Of a stretch of 64,000 bases of DNA, positions 1-11,830 are shown one piece after another. The stretch comes from Pseudomonas mucidolens (lineage in GTDB: Bacteria; Pseudomonadota; Gammaproteobacteria; Pseudomonadales; Pseudomonadaceae), in assembly GCF_900106045.1 (NCBI RefSeq), contig NZ_LT629802.1, positions 1,550,001 through 1,614,000 of the forward strand, read 5' to 3'. The position numbers and the translations under genes are program-made. The notes below the pieces were generated by a model. It had not been told where the DNA came from, made no database searches, and saw nothing but the letters and a program-made list of their open reading frames with translations. How positions within the stretch are numbered: the first letter of the stretch is position 1; each line of letters starts with the position of its first letter.

Positions 1-520
1 CGTAGAAGGTGTAGACCGCCGACAGGCCATTGGGTAGCAGGTCAGTGACGGCAACCGCCAGCAGTCGTCCTTCAAGGCGAAACTCGTAGAAGCGCGAAAA
101 CGGCAGTTCACGCACCAGAAAGGTGGAAAACTGATCGCGACTGGGGGGGAACATGTCGCCATCGGCGTGGCGTTGTTCGATATAGCGTTGGTAAAGGTCA
201 AAATATTCTTCGCTGAACCCTGGCTTGGCGGGTGTCACAGTCAGGTCGGCGTTGCGCTTGAGGATGCGTTTCTGGTTTCGATTCGCCTGGAACTGATCCA
301 CGGGGATGCGCGCCGGAACGCAGGCGTTACAGTGTTGGCAGTGAGGCCGGTAAAGATGATCGCCACTGCGCCGAAACCCCATCTCTGACAAGTCGGCGTA
401 GACATGCACGTCCATCGGCTGGCTAGGATCGAGGAACAGCGTGGTGGCCTGCTCATCGGGCAGATAGCTGCAAACGTGAGGTTGAGTGGCATAAAACTTC
501 AAGCGCGCCAGCTCGGTCAT
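1..520 (-). CDS. bpt: Aspartate/glutamate leucyltransferase Bpt (3' part cut off by window edge)
   Basis: The minus-strand frame begins with ATG at 518-520 ([10 protein letters not shown]) and stays open to base 1, giving about 173 residues of a protein usually near 235. It belongs to the Ate/Bpt family, which moves leucine (or arginine) from aminoacyl-tRNA to the N-terminus of proteins and so marks them for ClpAP degradation by the N-end rule. The paired cysteines around residues 62-68 ([10 protein letters not shown]) and the [12 protein letters not shown] stretch are typical of the family. The next gene upstream is aat, the other bacterial N-end-rule transferase, transcribed in the same direction. 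The C-terminal third lies outside the window. Identification is by family sequence recognition only. Confidence 0.9.
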   Translation of the reverse strand, partial: MTELARLKFYATQPHVCSYLPDEQATTLFLDPSQPMDVHVYADLSEMGFRRSGDHLYRPHCQHCNACVPARIPVDQFQANRNQKRILKRNADLTVTPAKPGFSEEYFDLYQRYIEQRHADGDMFPPSRDQFSTFLVRELPFSRFYEFRLEGRLLAVAVTDLLPNGLSAVYTFY

Positions 521-575
521 GATCAGCCCTCGGATAAGCTTTGAAACAAGTGTAAGCCACGCGTGAGCAAGTCGC

Positions 576-1256
576 CTAAGAAACCCATGCTGCGTCGCTG
601 GCCTGGTCCAGGTGGTCGCGCAAAAAACCGGCAAACACGTTGCGGGGTATGGCGCGGGCACCCAGGCTATGCAGATGGTCGGTGGGCATCTGGCAATCGA
701 TCAATACGAAGCCCCAGGCCTGTAATTGCCTGACCAGCGTTACGAAGCCGACTTTCGATGCGTTGTCGGCACGGCTGAACATGGATTCACCAAAAAACAA
801 TTGACCCATCGCCAGGCCGTACAAGCCGCCGACCAGTTCGTCCTGGTCCCAGACTTCAACAGAATGGGCGTAGCCGCGTTGATGCAGTTGCAGGTAGGCA
901 TTCTGCATCGCTTCGGTGATCCAGGTGCCGTCCGCATAGTTGCGGGGCGCGGCGCAGGCCTGGATCACGGTGGCGAAGTCCTGGTCGAACGTCACCTTGT
1001 AGCGCTGCTGGCGCAGTAACTTGCCCAGGCTGCGGGAGACATGCAGCTCGTTGGGGAACAATACCGTGCGCGGGTCGGGTGACCACCAGAGTATCGGCTG
1101 CCCCTCCGAAAACCAGGGAAAGCAGCCATGACGGTATGCCTGGATCAGTCGGTCGGCAGACAAGTCCCCGCCGGCCGCGAGCAGGCCGTTGGGTTCACGC
1201 ATGGCTTTTTCCAGCGGTGGAAACGTGAGGGTATTGCGTTGTAACCAGGTGAGCAT
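576..1256 (-). CDS. aat: Leucyl/phenylalanyl-tRNA--protein transferase Aat
   Basis: The protein has 226 residues from an ATG at 1254-1256 ([10 protein letters not shown]). A longer frame runs to 1304, but its 16 extra residues ([10 protein letters not shown]...) do not look like the family, so the internal ATG is chosen. Aat attaches Leu or Phe to proteins with N-terminal Arg or Lys, creating N-degrons read by ClpS/ClpAP in the cytoplasm. Family blocks are visible: [21 protein letters not shown] near the N-terminus, YRHGCFPWF at about 41-49, WWSPDPR, and [19 protein letters not shown] in the second half. It lies directly upstream of bpt with a 55-bp gap, so the two probably share a transcript. 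Confidence 0.95.
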   Translation of the reverse strand: MLTWLQRNTLTFPPLEKAMREPNGLLAAGGDLSADRLIQAYRHGCFPWFSEGQPILWWSPDPRTVLFPNELHVSRSLGKLLRQQRYKVTFDQDFATVIQACAAPRNYADGTWITEAMQNAYLQLHQRGYAHSVEVWDQDELVGGLYGLAMGQLFFGESMFSRADNASKVGFVTLVRQLQAWGFVLIDCQMPTDHLHSLGARAIPRNVFAGFLRDHLDQASDAAWVS

Positions 1257-1788
1257 GGTATTCAGGCTTACGGAAGGGGAGGGCGGTGACAGGCCTGGGC
1301 CCATCGCGATATGCAGTGATTATTGTCGACCAGGCGCGGCGCGGCCAGCGTCATCGCACAATCAGCGCGCCGATGCGTGAGCGGGTGTGTCTGCAACTCT
1401 GTGGCGGGGGCGTGGTCGTAATCGCGTCATATCATCGTCCATTGGGCGGATGACGAGAGGTGATCCTCGGCAAAGCTTGTCCAGTCTGATAAAAACAGGG
1501 CATAAGCCTTTGTCAGCAAAGACAATGCATGCTCAAATTGAAATACCTGAAAAATGCGCTTGGCTATCTTGTGCAGAGCAAGGCCGCGGCGTGGCAACGG
1601 GTACACAAACCCGTACAATGGCTGCGCTGGATCCTTGTATGCAGGCGTTACCGCCATTCATGATTCAGTTACAGAGTGTTAAAAGGAGTGTTGATGACGC
1701 TCGTTCATTTTTCAACTGTCCGGATTGGGCAGTATTTTCGCAGTCATTCAACAGTTGGACGCGCTAAAGGCGCAGGAAAAGACCAGTT
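1257..1788. other. Divergent intergenic region between aat and ftsK
   Basis: These 532 bases separate the leftward aat-bpt genes from the rightward ftsK gene and must hold both promoters. Open frames of up to 126 codons cross it (1387-1767), but they have low-complexity composition, no recognisable ribosome-binding site and no family resemblance. I see no convincing gene. There is no LexA-type CTG-N10-CAG palindrome of good quality. Confidence 0.5.
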
Positions 1789-4197
1789 TTGAAGAAATCC
1801 GCCGCAGCACCTAAAACAGCAGTAGTTCCGGCATGGCGCCAGCATCTGCACTATCGGCTCAAGGAAGGCGCGCTGATTGCCATCGGTGCGTTATGCCTGT
1901 TCCTGATGATGGCCTTGCTCACCTATGGCAAGGATGATCCGGGCTGGAGCCATAACAGCAAGATCGATGATGTGCAGAACTTCGGCGGGCCCGTGGGCTC
2001 CTACAGCGCCGATATCCTGTTCATGATCCTCGGCTATTTCGCCTATATCTTCCCGCTGTTGCTGGCTATCAAGACCTGGCAGATCTTCCGTCAGCGTCAT
2101 GAGCCGTGGCAGTGGAGCGGCTGGCTGTTCTCCTGGCGCTTGATCGGCCTGGTTTTCCTGATCCTGTCTGGCGCCGCGTTGGCGCATATCCATTTTCATG
2201 CACCCACCGGATTGCCGGCGGGTGCGGGCGGGGCCTTGGGTGAAAGCCTGGGTGACCTGGCCCGCAGGGCAATGAACATTCAGGGCAGCACCTTGATGTT
2301 CATCGCATTGTTCCTGTTTGGCTTGACGGTCTTTACTGATTTGTCCTGGTTTAAGGTCATGGACGTGACCGGCAAGATCACCCTCGACCTGTTCGAGCTG
2401 TTCCAGACCGCCGCCAACCGCTGGTGGTCGGCGCGGGTGGAGCGCAAGCGCATGGTTGCGCAGTTGCGTGAAGTCGATAGCCGTGTGAACGAAGTCGTGG
2501 CGCCGAGTACGCCGGATCGTCGCGAACAGGCCAAGGTCAAGGAGCGGCTGATCGAGCGTGAGCAGGCCCTGACCAAGCACATGACGGATCGCGAGAAACA
2601 AGTGCCACCGGTGATCGCCCCGGCGCCGGCCAAGGCACCCGAACCAAGCCATCGTGTACAGAAGGAAAAGCAGGCGCCATTGTTCATCGATAGCGCGGTT
2701 GAAGGCACCTTGCCACCGATTTCGATCCTCGACCCTGCGGAAAAGAAACAGCTCAACTATTCTCCGGAATCGTTGGCAGCGGTTGGCCATCTGCTGGAAA
2801 TCAAGCTCAAGGAATTTGGCGTCGAAGTCTCGGTGGACTCGATTCACCCCGGTCCCGTGATTACCCGTTACGAAATCCAGCCGGCCGCCGGCGTCAAGGT
2901 CAGCCGCATCTCCAACCTGGCCAAAGACCTGGCGCGGTCGCTGGCCGTGACCAGCGTGCGCGTGGTGGAAGTGATCCCTGGCAAGACCACGGTCGGCATC
3001 GAGATTCCAAATGAAGATCGACAGATCGTGCGCTTCTCCGAAGTGCTTTCGACGCCTGAGTACGACAACTTCAAGTCTCCGGTCACCTTGGCATTGGGCC
3101 ATGACATCGGCGGCAAGCCCGTCATCACCGACCTGGCGAAAATGCCGCACTTGCTGGTGGCCGGTACGACCGGTTCCGGTAAGTCGGTGGGTGTGAACGC
3201 GATGATCCTGTCGATCCTGTTCAAGTCTGGCCCGGAAGACGCCAAGCTGATCATGATTGACCCGAAAATGCTCGAACTGTCCATCTACGAAGGCATTCCG
3301 CACCTGCTGTGCCCGGTGGTGACGGACATGAAGGACGCCGCCAACGCCCTGCGCTGGAGCGTCGCCGAGATGGAGCGCCGCTACAAGCTGATGGCGAAGA
3401 TGGGAGTGCGTAACCTGTCCGGCTTCAATGCCAAGGTCAAGGAAGCGCAGGACGCCGGCACGCCGTTGACCGATCCGCTGTACAAGCGCGAAAACATTCA
3501 CGATGAAGCGCCGCTGCTGAGCAAGCTGCCGACCATTGTCGTGGTGGTCGATGAATTTGCCGACATGATGATGATCGTCGGCAAGAAGGTCGAGGAACTG
3601 ATCGCGCGCATCGCGCAAAAAGCCCGTGCGGCCGGTATTCACTTGATTCTGGCGACCCAGCGGCCGTCGGTGGATGTGATCACCGGTCTGATCAAGGCCA
3701 ACATTCCGACCCGCATGGCGTTCCAGGTATCGAGCAAGATCGACTCCCGGACCATCATCGACCAAGGCGGTGCCGAACAACTGCTGGGCCACGGCGACAT
3801 GTTGTACATGCCACCGGGCACCAGCCTGCCGATTCGTGTTCACGGTGCCTTTGTATCCGACGATGAAGTGCATCGGGTGGTGGAAGCCTGGAAGATGCGC
3901 GGAGCTCCGGAGTACAACGACGACATCCTCAACGGTGTCGAAGAGGCTGGCAGCGGCTTTGAAGGCGGCAGTGGCGGTGGCGATGACGATGCTGAAACCG
4001 ACGCGCTGTACGACGAGGCTGTGGCGTTCGTGCTGGAAAGCCGCCGTGCCTCGATTTCTGCGGTGCAGCGTAAACTGAAAATCGGCTACAACCGCGCCGC
4101 CCGCATGATCGAAGCCATGGAAATGGCCGGCGTCGTGACCGCCATGAATACCAACGGCTCGCGCGAAGTCATCGCTCCAGGGCAGATGCGCGACTGA
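1789..4197 (+). CDS. ftsK: DNA translocase FtsK
   Basis: The protein has 802 residues and starts with TTG at 1789 ([10 protein letters not shown] after initiation), with AGGAA about ten bases upstream. FtsK is the septum-anchored dsDNA motor that clears the chromosome from the division site and activates XerCD at dif. Several N-terminal membrane helices (about residues 25-190) are followed by a linker rich in charge, proline and alanine (about 230-310). The RecA-like motor has Walker A GTTGSGKS near residue 459 and Walker [10 protein letters not shown] near 585. A C-terminal winged-helix gamma domain (about 735-802) includes [18 protein letters not shown]. The length is normal for Pseudomonas FtsK. 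lolA follows after a hairpin. Confidence 0.97.
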   Translation: MKKSAAAPKTAVVPAWRQHLHYRLKEGALIAIGALCLFLMMALLTYGKDDPGWSHNSKIDDVQNFGGPVGSYSADILFMILGYFAYIFPLLLAIKTWQIFRQRHEPWQWSGWLFSWRLIGLVFLILSGAALAHIHFHAPTGLPAGAGGALGESLGDLARRAMNIQGSTLMFIALFLFGLTVFTDLSWFKVMDVTGKITLDLFELFQTAANRWWSARVERKRMVAQLREVDSRVNEVVAPSTPDRREQAKVKERLIEREQALTKHMTDREKQVPPVIAPAPAKAPEPSHRVQKEKQAPLFIDSAVEGTLPPISILDPAEKKQLNYSPESLAAVGHLLEIKLKEFGVEVSVDSIHPGPVITRYEIQPAAGVKVSRISNLAKDLARSLAVTSVRVVEVIPGKTTVGIEIPNEDRQIVRFSEVLSTPEYDNFKSPVTLALGHDIGGKPVITDLAKMPHLLVAGTTGSGKSVGVNAMILSILFKSGPEDAKLIMIDPKMLELSIYEGIPHLLCPVVTDMKDAANALRWSVAEMERRYKLMAKMGVRNLSGFNAKVKEAQDAGTPLTDPLYKRENIHDEAPLLSKLPTIVVVVDEFADMMMIVGKKVEELIARIAQKARAAGIHLILATQRPSVDVITGLIKANIPTRMAFQVSSKIDSRTIIDQGGAEQLLGHGDMLYMPPGTSLPIRVHGAFVSDDEVHRVVEAWKMRGAPEYNDDILNGVEEAGSGFEGGSGGGDDDAETDALYDEAVAFVLESRRASISAVQRKLKIGYNRAARMIEAMEMAGVVTAMNTNGSREVIAPGQMRD

Positions 4198-4201
4198 CTC
4201 A

Positions 4202-4227
4202 CGTGCCGCGTGGCAACACGCGGCACG
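4202..4227 (+). terminator. Hairpin between ftsK and lolA
   Basis: A 10-bp perfect inverted repeat (CGTGCCGCGT / ACGCGGCACG) with a 6-base loop GGCAAC starts four bases after the ftsK stop codon. No T-run follows it. It is therefore more likely an attenuator or an mRNA-stabilising hairpin than a full intrinsic terminator. Confidence 0.5.
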
Positions 4228-4256
4228 CCCTTCACACGAATTTTATGAGGACTCTC

Positions 4257-4880
4257 ATGCGCCTTATCCGCATGCTGTTGTTGCCCGCACTGGCCCTGAC
4301 CACGGTTACCGCGCACGCCGATCCGGCGTCTGTCGCGAGCCTGACCAATCTGTTGGACAAATCCAAGACGCTGACGGCGAATTTTTCCCAGATGACCCTG
4401 GACGGTAGCGGCACCCAATTGCAGGAAACCGCTGGCGAAATGGCGGTACAGCGTCCGGGCCTTTTCTTCTGGAAAACCGCCGAGCCGAATGAGCAGACCA
4501 TCGTCTCTGACGGCAAGAAAGTCACTTTGTGGGACCCGGACCTGGAACAAGCGACCATCAAGACCCTTGACCCGCGCCTGAGCCAGACGCCGGCATTGCT
4601 GTTGTCGGGTGATGTGTCGCAGATCAGCGAAAGTTTCGACATCACGTCCAAGCAACAAAGCGGTGTGATCGACTTCACCCTCAAGCCCAAGTCCAAGGAC
4701 ACGCTGTTCGACACCCTGCGTCTGTCATTTCGTAACGGCGTGATCAACGACATGCAATTGATCGACAGCATCGGCCAGCGCACCAATATCCTATTCACTG
4801 GCGTCAAGGCTAACCAGCCGGTCCCCGCTTCCACGTTCAAGTTCGACGTCCCCAAGGGTGCCGACGTGATCCAGGAATAA
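4257..4880 (+). CDS. lolA: Outer-membrane lipoprotein carrier protein LolA
   Basis: LolA is the periplasmic chaperone that takes lipoproteins from LolCDE and hands them to LolB at the outer membrane. The ATG at 4257 gives 207 residues, with GAGG 7-10 bases upstream. A longer frame from 4203 would run through the hairpin and put 18 residues before the signal peptide, so it is rejected. The signal peptide is clear: [17 protein letters not shown], then cleavage after AHA near residue 21. The mature part shows family features such as [11 protein letters not shown] and [20 protein letters not shown]. It follows ftsK by 59 bp and precedes rarA by 27 bp, so all three are probably co-transcribed. Confidence 0.95.
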   Translation: MRLIRMLLLPALALTTVTAHADPASVASLTNLLDKSKTLTANFSQMTLDGSGTQLQETAGEMAVQRPGLFFWKTAEPNEQTIVSDGKKVTLWDPDLEQATIKTLDPRLSQTPALLLSGDVSQISESFDITSKQQSGVIDFTLKPKSKDTLFDTLRLSFRNGVINDMQLIDSIGQRTNILFTGVKANQPVPASTFKFDVPKGADVIQE

Positions 4881-4907
4881 ACTGCTTAGAGGTTTCAAAC
4901 GCTGCCC

Positions 4908-6233
4908 ATGGACCTGTTTCGAAGTGACCCGATTGCCCAGCCTTTGGCAGCGCGCCTGCGCTCGACGAATCTGGAAGAATATGTCGGGCAAGAGCACTTG
5001 CTCGCTCGCGGTAAGCCCCTGCGCGAAGCCCTGGAGCAGGGTGCCCTGCATTCGATGATTTTCTGGGGGCCGCCAGGCGTGGGCAAGACCACCCTGGCCC
5101 GGCTGCTGGCGAAAGTCTCTGACGCGCACTTTGAAACGGTCTCGGCGGTGCTGGCTGGCGTGAAGGAGATCCGCCAGGCGGTTGAAGTTGCCAAGCAGCA
5201 GGCGGGTCAGTACGGCAAGCGCACGATTCTGTTCGTCGACGAAGTGCACCGCTTCAACAAGTCGCAGCAGGATGCGTTCCTGCCTTATGTGGAAGACGGC
5301 ACGCTGATATTTATTGGCGCGACCACCGAAAACCCGTCCTTTGAGTTGAACAACGCCTTGCTGTCCCGGGCGCGAGTCTATGTGCTCAAGAGCCTTGACG
5401 AAGCAGCGATGCAAAAGTTGCTGCAGCGTGCGCTTACCGAAGACAAAGGATTGGGCAAGCGCCAGTTGAGCCTGAGTGAGGAAGGTTTCAAGATTCTGCT
5501 CACGGCCGCCGATGGCGATGGTCGGCGTTTTCTCAATCTGCTGGAGAATGCCTCCGACCTGGCCGAGGATGGCGGGGAAATCGGTGTCGACCTGCTGCAA
5601 AGTTTGCTGGGCGATACCCGTCGGCGTTTTGATAAGGGCGGTGAAGCGTTCTACGATCAGATCTCCGCGTTGCACAAGTCAGTGCGCGGTTCCAACCCGG
5701 ACGGTGCGTTGTACTGGTTTGCACGCATGATCGACGGTGGCTGCGACCCGTTGTACCTGGCACGACGTGTGGTGCGCATGGCCAGCGAAGATATCGGCAA
5801 CGCCGATCCCCGAGCCTTGAGCCTGTGCCTGGCGGCCTGGGAGGTGCAGGAACGACTGGGCAGTCCGGAAGGCGAGTTGGCGGTGGCCCAGGCCATCACG
5901 TATCTGGCCTGCGCGCCGAAAAGCAACGCGGTGTACATGGGCTTCAAGTCGGCATTGCGTGCCGCCGCCGAGCACGGTTCGCTGGAAGTGCCGCTGCATC
6001 TGCGCAATGCGCCGACCAAGCTGATGAAACAGTTGGGTTATGGTGACGAATACCGTTATGCCCATGACGAGCCGGATGCCTATGCCGCCGGTGAGGACTA
6101 TTTTCCAGAGGCGCTCGAGCCCCAGCCGTTCTATCAGCCGGTGCCGCGCGGCCTGGAGTTGAAGATCGGTGAAAAGCTCAATCATCTGGCCGCACTCGAC
6201 CGTTTGAGCCCCCGGCAGCGGAGAAAATCATGA
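4908..6233 (+). CDS. rarA: Replication-associated recombination ATPase RarA (MgsA)
   Basis: RarA is a clamp-loader-like AAA+ ATPase that acts at stalled replication forks together with SSB. The protein has 441 residues. Walker A is GPPGVGKTT near residues 49-57, Walker B is [16 protein letters not shown] near 105-120, and sensor 1 is [12 protein letters not shown]. The C-terminal half carries the tetramerisation region ([35 protein letters not shown]). The first residues [19 protein letters not shown] match the usual start. The stop codon overlaps the start of crcB by four bases (ATGA), which suggests translational coupling. Confidence 0.96.
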   Translation: MDLFRSDPIAQPLAARLRSTNLEEYVGQEHLLARGKPLREALEQGALHSMIFWGPPGVGKTTLARLLAKVSDAHFETVSAVLAGVKEIRQAVEVAKQQAGQYGKRTILFVDEVHRFNKSQQDAFLPYVEDGTLIFIGATTENPSFELNNALLSRARVYVLKSLDEAAMQKLLQRALTEDKGLGKRQLSLSEEGFKILLTAADGDGRRFLNLLENASDLAEDGGEIGVDLLQSLLGDTRRRFDKGGEAFYDQISALHKSVRGSNPDGALYWFARMIDGGCDPLYLARRVVRMASEDIGNADPRALSLCLAAWEVQERLGSPEGELAVAQAITYLACAPKSNAVYMGFKSALRAAAEHGSLEVPLHLRNAPTKLMKQLGYGDEYRYAHDEPDAYAAGEDYFPEALEPQPFYQPVPRGLELKIGEKLNHLAALDRLSPRQRRKS

Positions 6234-6604
6234 TTCCCTTGGTCGTTGCTGTCTCGGTGGGCGGTGTTGCGGGTACGCTATTGCGTTTTGCGACGGGCAA
6301 TTGGGTTAACGCCAATTGGCCGAAACACTTCTATACCGCGACGCTGGCCGTTAATATCGTGGGCTGCCTGCTGATCGGCATGTTATACGGCCTGTTTTTG
6401 TTACGCCCGGAGGTGCCTGTGGAGGTGCGTGCCGGGTTGTTGGTGGGCTTCCTTGGCGGCTTGACCACTTTTTCATCCTTTTCACTGGATACCGTGCGCC
6501 TGCTGGAAAGCGGGCAAGTGCCGCTGGCTATAGGCTACGCGGCCATCAGTGTATTCGGCGGGCTGCTCGCCACCTGGGCCGGCCTGTCCCTGACCAAACT
6601 TTGA
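6230..6604 (+). CDS. crcB: Fluoride efflux channel Fluc/CrcB
   Basis: The 124-residue protein with four hydrophobic helices is a typical CrcB/Fluc subunit. These work as antiparallel dimers in the inner membrane and export fluoride. Family hallmarks are the early [10 protein letters not shown], the NIVGCLLIG segment with its conserved Asn, and [16 protein letters not shown] with the phenylalanine-box residues. The gene starts inside the rarA stop codon and serS follows 15 bp downstream. No fluoride riboswitch can precede it because the upstream DNA is rarA coding sequence, so its expression should follow the operon. Confidence 0.95.
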   Translation: MIPLVVAVSVGGVAGTLLRFATGNWVNANWPKHFYTATLAVNIVGCLLIGMLYGLFLLRPEVPVEVRAGLLVGFLGGLTTFSSFSLDTVRLLESGQVPLAIGYAAISVFGGLLATWAGLSLTKL

Positions 6605-6607
6605 TAA

Positions 6608-7900
<1,293 letters not shown>

Positions 7901-9295
7901 ATGGAATTTCTGCCGCTGTTTCATAACCTGCGCGGCAGCCGTGTATTAGTCGTCGGTGGCGGGGAAATTGCGTTGCGCAAATCCCGGCTACTGGCCGATG
8001 CCGGCGCGTTGTTGCGGGTGGTTGCTCCGCAGATCGAGGATCAGTTGCGTGAACTGGTAGCGAACAGTGGCGGTGAGCTGATTGTGCGCGGCTATCAGGC
8101 GTCAGACCTGGATGGCTGCGTGCTGATTATTGCCGCGACCGACGATGAACCGCTGAACGCTCAGGTGTCCAACGATGCACGACGTCGTTGCGTGCCGGTC
8201 AACGTGGTGGATGCGCCCGCACTGTGTAGCGTGATCTTTCCGGCGATTGTCGACCGTTCTCCGTTGGTGATTGCGGTCTCCAGTGGTGGCGACGCGCCGG
8301 TGTTGGCGCGGTTGATTCGCGCCAAGCTGGAAACCTGGATTCCGTCGACGTACGGCCAGTTGGCTGGATTGGCGGCGCGCTTTCGCCATCAGGTCAAAGG
8401 CTTGTTTCCGGACGTACAGCAACGTCGGGCGTTCTGGGAAGAGGTTTTCCAGGGCCCGATTGCCGATCGACAACTGGCCGGGCAGGGCGATGAAGCCGAG
8501 CGTTTGCTGGTGGAGAAGATCAATGGCGCGCCGCCCCATGCGCCGGGCGAGGTGTATCTGGTCGGTGCAGGCCCTGGTGATCCGGACTTGCTGACCTTTC
8601 GTGCCCTGCGTTTGATGCAGCAGGCCGATGTGGTGTTGTACGACCGTCTGGTGGCGCCCGCGATTCTTGAGCTGTGCCGTCGTGATGCCGAGCGCGTGTA
8701 CGTCGGCAAGCGTCGGGCCGAGCATGCGGTGCCGCAGGATCAGATCAACCAGCAACTGGTGGATTTGGCCAAGCAGGGCAAGCGTGTGCTGCGTCTCAAA
8801 GGCGGCGATCCGTTCATTTTCGGGCGTGGTGGCGAAGAGATCGAAGAGCTGGCGGCACATGGCATTCCGTTCCAAGTGGTGCCGGGCATTACCGCGGCCA
8901 GTGGCTGTGCGGCCTATGCCGGTATTCCCCTGACTCACCGCGACCATGCGCAATCGGTGCGTTTCATCACCGGGCACTTGAAGAACGGCACGTCGGATTT
9001 ACCCTGGAGTGATCTGGTAGCGCCGTCACAAACCCTGGTGTTCTACATGGGATTGATTGGACTGCCGATCATCTGCGAGCAACTGATCAAGCATGGTCGT
9101 TCCGCGGATACCCCGGCCGCATTGATCCAGCAAGGCACCACGTCCAACCAGCGGGTGTTTACCGGCACCCTGGCTGACCTGCCGCGATTGGTGGCGGAGC
9201 ATGAGGTTCATGCGCCGACATTGGTCATCGTGGGAGAAGTGGTGCAGCTGCGTGAGCAACTGAAGTGGTTTGAAGGGGCTCAATCCCAGGTCTGA
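7901..9295 (+). CDS. cysG: Siroheme synthase CysG (trifunctional)
   Basis: The 464-residue fusion enzyme carries out the steps from uroporphyrinogen III to siroheme, the cofactor of sulfite and nitrite reductases. The N-terminal Rossmann part (residues 1-150; [17 protein letters not shown]) is the NAD-dependent dehydrogenase and ferrochelatase. The C-terminal part from about residue 215 is the SAM-dependent methyltransferase ([53 protein letters not shown]). The ATG directly follows the serS stop codon. A REP pair comes after the gene. Confidence 0.97.
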   Translation: MEFLPLFHNLRGSRVLVVGGGEIALRKSRLLADAGALLRVVAPQIEDQLRELVANSGGELIVRGYQASDLDGCVLIIAATDDEPLNAQVSNDARRRCVPVNVVDAPALCSVIFPAIVDRSPLVIAVSSGGDAPVLARLIRAKLETWIPSTYGQLAGLAARFRHQVKGLFPDVQQRRAFWEEVFQGPIADRQLAGQGDEAERLLVEKINGAPPHAPGEVYLVGAGPGDPDLLTFRALRLMQQADVVLYDRLVAPAILELCRRDAERVYVGKRRAEHAVPQDQINQQLVDLAKQGKRVLRLKGGDPFIFGRGGEEIEELAAHGIPFQVVPGITAASGCAAYAGIPLTHRDHAQSVRFITGHLKNGTSDLPWSDLVAPSQTLVFYMGLIGLPIICEQLIKHGRSADTPAALIQQGTTSNQRVFTGTLADLPRLVAEHEVHAPTLVIVGEVVQLREQLKWFEGAQSQV

Positions 9296-9300
9296 TCCGC

Positions 9301-9396
9301 AGGAGCCAGCTTGCTCGCGAAAAACCTCAACGATAATGCAGCGGTCTGGTGCTTAACGCGGCGTTCTCGAGTTTCTCGCAAACAAGCTTGCTCCAC
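9301..9396. repeat. REPIN (inverted pair of REP sequences)
   Basis: Two copies of a GGAGCnAGCTTGCTCGCGA-like element face each other. The left copy is at 9302-9321 and the right, reverse-complement copy is at about 9373-9394, with about 50 bases between. This is the form of the short palindromic REPINs that are dispersed in intergenic DNA of P. fluorescens and mobilised in trans by RAYT transposases. It sits between the ends of the converging cysG and glutathionyl-hydroquinone reductase genes, a usual place for such elements, and may also act in transcript 3'-end formation. Confidence 0.75.
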
Positions 9397-9413
9397 CAGG
9401 ATCAAGGGCCTGT

Positions 9414-10409
9414 TCAGTTCCATACACCTTCGCTGACCAGCTTCTGCCGATCATGCTGGGTATCAAAGTTTGGTAGCGGCCCTTTCGGCACAATCCCTGT
9501 CGGATTGATTGTCTGGTGGCTGGCGTAGTAATGCCCTTTGATGTGAGCAAAATCCACGGTCTCGGCCACGCCTGGCCATTGATACAGTTCGCGCAACCAG
9601 TTGGATAAGTTCGGATAATCCGCAATCCGTCGCAAATTGCACTTGAAGTGACTGTAATACACCGCGTCAAAGCGAATCAGTGTAGTGAAAAGGCGTACAT
9701 CGGCCTCGGTCAGGTACGCGCCAGCCAAATAGCGATTATCACTCAAGTGGCGTTCCAACCAGTCCAGTTCGGCAAACACTTCATCGAACGCCGTTTCGTA
9801 AGCCTGTTGCGAAGTGGCAAAGCCTGCACGGTAGACACCATTGTTTACCGCCGGGTAAATCCGTTCGTTCAACGCATCGATCTTGGGGCGTAGCGTCTCA
9901 GGATAGAAGTCGAGCGTATTCCCCGTCAGCTCGTTAAACGCGCTGTTGAACATCCGGATGATCTCCGCCGATTCATTGCTGACAATTCGCTTCAACTGTT
10001 TGTCCCACAGCACGGGCACGGTGACCCGACCGGTGTAATCGACAGTGTCGGCGGTGTAGCGCTGGTGCATGTAGGTGAAATCGTCGAGCGCATCACCACT
10101 GGAACCGTGGGCCTTGTCGAACGTCCAGCCGTTTTCCCGCATCAACCAACTGACCACCGACACGTCGATCAGATCTTCCAGGCCTTTGAGTGTGCGCAGT
10201 ATCAGTGTGCGATGAGCCCAGGGACAGGCAAGGGAAACATAGAGGTGATAGCGTCCGGCTTCGGCAGCGAAACCGCCATCTCCGGTCGGGCCGGGTCGAC
10301 CATCGACAGTGACCCAGTTACGGCGTTGCGCCTGCTCCCGCTGGAAGGCGCCATCTGCGCTATTTTCGTACCACTGGTCATGCCAGCGTCCTTCGATCAG
10401 CAAACCCAT
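9414..10409 (-). CDS. yqjG: Glutathionyl-hydroquinone reductase (YqjG/ECM4-type Xi-class GST)
   Basis: The 331-residue cytoplasmic enzyme reduces glutathionyl-hydroquinones to free hydroquinones. The N-terminal thioredoxin-fold domain carries the catalytic cysteine in SLACPWAHRTLILR near residue 62. The all-helical C-terminal domain includes FDEVFAELDWLERHL and LTEADVRLFTTLIRFD. SVVSWLMRENGWTF is a family block. The ATG is at 10407-10409 with AAGGAGT upstream on the minus strand. It appears monocistronic between a REPIN and ybiB. Confidence 0.92.
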   Translation of the reverse strand: MGLLIEGRWHDQWYENSADGAFQREQAQRRNWVTVDGRPGPTGDGGFAAEAGRYHLYVSLACPWAHRTLILRTLKGLEDLIDVSVVSWLMRENGWTFDKAHGSSGDALDDFTYMHQRYTADTVDYTGRVTVPVLWDKQLKRIVSNESAEIIRMFNSAFNELTGNTLDFYPETLRPKIDALNERIYPAVNNGVYRAGFATSQQAYETAFDEVFAELDWLERHLSDNRYLAGAYLTEADVRLFTTLIRFDAVYYSHFKCNLRRIADYPNLSNWLRELYQWPGVAETVDFAHIKGHYYASHQTINPTGIVPKGPLPNFDTQHDRQKLVSEGVWN

Positions 10410-10496
10410 GACTAACTCCTTGGCTTATAAGCGTTGGAGTCAGTCTAATCATCTGAGTTCGAAGAAATAGCGCAAAGGCTGGGGGTGAATTATCGA

Positions 10497-11498
10497 TTAA
10501 ATCGATTTGTTCCGCGCATCCCAGTACTGTCTGGCCTGTTCAAAGGCCTGTTCCCTCGGCTGGCCAAGACCGCGCAGCGCCAAGGCCATGGTGGCAATCA
10601 ACGCCAATTGCGGATAGCTGTCCTGCACTTCGCCACGCCAAACGGCCTTCAAGTGCTCAGGGTCGAGTACTGCTGGCTTGACGTGGCGCTGGGTGGAGAG
10701 GGCAGGCCACTCTTCGTCCCAACTGGCGCCGCCGCGGGTGCCATACAAGTGGCTGAGGGTGTCGGGATTGATCTCAATCTCGCCACCGTCGCCCTTGATC
10801 ACGATGGCAGTGTCACCGAGCAGGCCGCTGGCATCGCGGTGTACGCCCTGGTAGCCGGGGTGAAAGATACTTTGCAGGCCGCAACGCGCGTTCAGCGGGT
10901 TGAGGATGCGTGCCAGGGAATGGATCGGTGAGCGCAGGCCCAAGGTGTTGCGCAGATCAATCATGCGCTGCAGTTGCGGTGCCCAGTCACCCAGTGGCAT
11001 GAACGCAAGGTTACCCTGTTCAAGCGCCGTCTCGACATGCTGCCAGTTCCGGCACAACGGAATCTGTAGTCCTTCCAGCAACTGCTCGGTGTAGAGCCGA
11101 CCAGCGGTATGCGCGCCGCCACCGTGCATGAAAATACGCACGCCGTTCTGTGCCAGGCACTTGGCGGCCAGCAAGTACCACGGCAGGTGGCGTTTCTTAC
11201 CGGCGTAGGTAGGCCAATCCAGATCAATGTTCAGCACCGGAGCGTCGAGGCGCGCGCGCACGGCCTCGGTGAAGCCCGCGAGCTCTTCCGGGCTTTCCTC
11301 CTTGTGGCGCAGCAGCATCAGGAACGCGCCGAGTTGGGTGTCTTCGACCTGTTCATCGAGCAGCATGCCCATGGCCTCCCGCGCTTCTTCGCGGGTCAGG
11401 CTGCGGGCGCCGCGCTTGCCTTTACCGAGAATGCGCACGAACGGCGCGAACGGGTGTTCGGAAGGTGTTTCGGTCATCAACGGGGCAAAGTCGGTCAT
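10497..11498 (-). CDS. ybiB: YbiB/TrpD2-family nucleic-acid-binding protein
   Basis: The protein has 333 residues from the ATG at 11496-11498, which overlaps the tusE stop codon as ATGA. An upstream TTG at 11502 would add two residues and is less likely. The fold is that of anthranilate phosphoribosyltransferase (a helical N-terminal part with LTREEAREAMGMLLDE, then an alpha/beta domain). The family has lost the TrpD phosphate-binding signature and E. coli YbiB binds nucleic acids. HGGGAHTAGRLYTEQLLEGL and SIFHPGYQGVHRDASGLLG are conserved blocks. Its coupling to the tus genes suggests co-transcription; a link to tRNA modification is inference. Confidence 0.85.
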   Translation of the reverse strand: MTDFAPLMTETPSEHPFAPFVRILGKGKRGARSLTREEAREAMGMLLDEQVEDTQLGAFLMLLRHKEESPEELAGFTEAVRARLDAPVLNIDLDWPTYAGKKRHLPWYLLAAKCLAQNGVRIFMHGGGAHTAGRLYTEQLLEGLQIPLCRNWQHVETALEQGNLAFMPLGDWAPQLQRMIDLRNTLGLRSPIHSLARILNPLNARCGLQSIFHPGYQGVHRDASGLLGDTAIVIKGDGGEIEINPDTLSHLYGTRGGASWDEEWPALSTQRHVKPAVLDPEHLKAVWRGEVQDSYPQLALIATMALALRGLGQPREQAFEQARQYWDARNKSI

Positions 11499-11830
11499 AA
11501 GCAATTCGTCGGCCTGGGCAGGCCCGCCAGCTTGGCGGCGAGTTTGGCGGGAGTGCCGTTGAACAGTCGGTTGAGGTGCAGGCTGTTACCCTTTTCCGGG
11601 CCCAGCTTCAAGGCGGTGTACTTGATCAGCGGGCGGGTGGCGGGTGACAACTGGAATTCCTGATAGAAGCCCCGGAGCAGCTCGAGGATTTCCCAGTGCT
11701 CGGGCGTCAGTTCCAGGGCTTCAACTGCAGCCAGGGCATGTGCCACATCCGTCGACCACTGATTCAGATCAACCAGATAGCCGTCCTTGTCCAGCGCCAG
11801 GGTTTGTTCACCTACGGTCAAGGTGTTCAT
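11495..11830 (-). CDS. tusE: Sulfurtransferase TusE (DsrC family)
   Basis: The 111-residue DsrC-fold protein is the last carrier in the Tus sulfur relay. It takes persulfide sulfur from TusBCD and presents it to MnmA for 2-thiolation of U34 in tRNAs for Lys, Glu and Gln. The catalytic cysteine is the penultimate residue (RPTNCL), as in the family. DKDGYLVDLNQWSTDVAHAL and LTPEHWEILELLRGFY are DsrC hallmarks. Its start codon overlaps the tusB stop codon and its stop codon overlaps the ybiB start, both as ATGA, so tusD-C-B-E-ybiB are tightly coupled. Confidence 0.95.
   Translation of the reverse strand: MNTLTVGEQTLALDKDGYLVDLNQWSTDVAHALAAVEALELTPEHWEILELLRGFYQEFQLSPATRPLIKYTALKLGPEKGNSLHLNRLFNGTPAKLAAKLAGLPRPTNCL

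Noticed and set aside
1387-1767. 126-codon frame in the aat-ftsK gap
   Set aside because: No ribosome-binding site, atypical composition and no family resemblance; the gap must hold two divergent promoters.
576-1788. Loss of trxB between aat and ftsK
   Set aside because: P. aeruginosa has a trxB gene here, but other pseudomonads such as P. putida are thought to have aat next to ftsK as well, so absence is probably normal.
1891-3873. 660-codon open frame on the minus strand opposite ftsK
   Set aside because: It is a shadow of ftsK caused by high-GC codon use; its His/Arg/Gln-rich composition matches no protein family and ftsK is certain.
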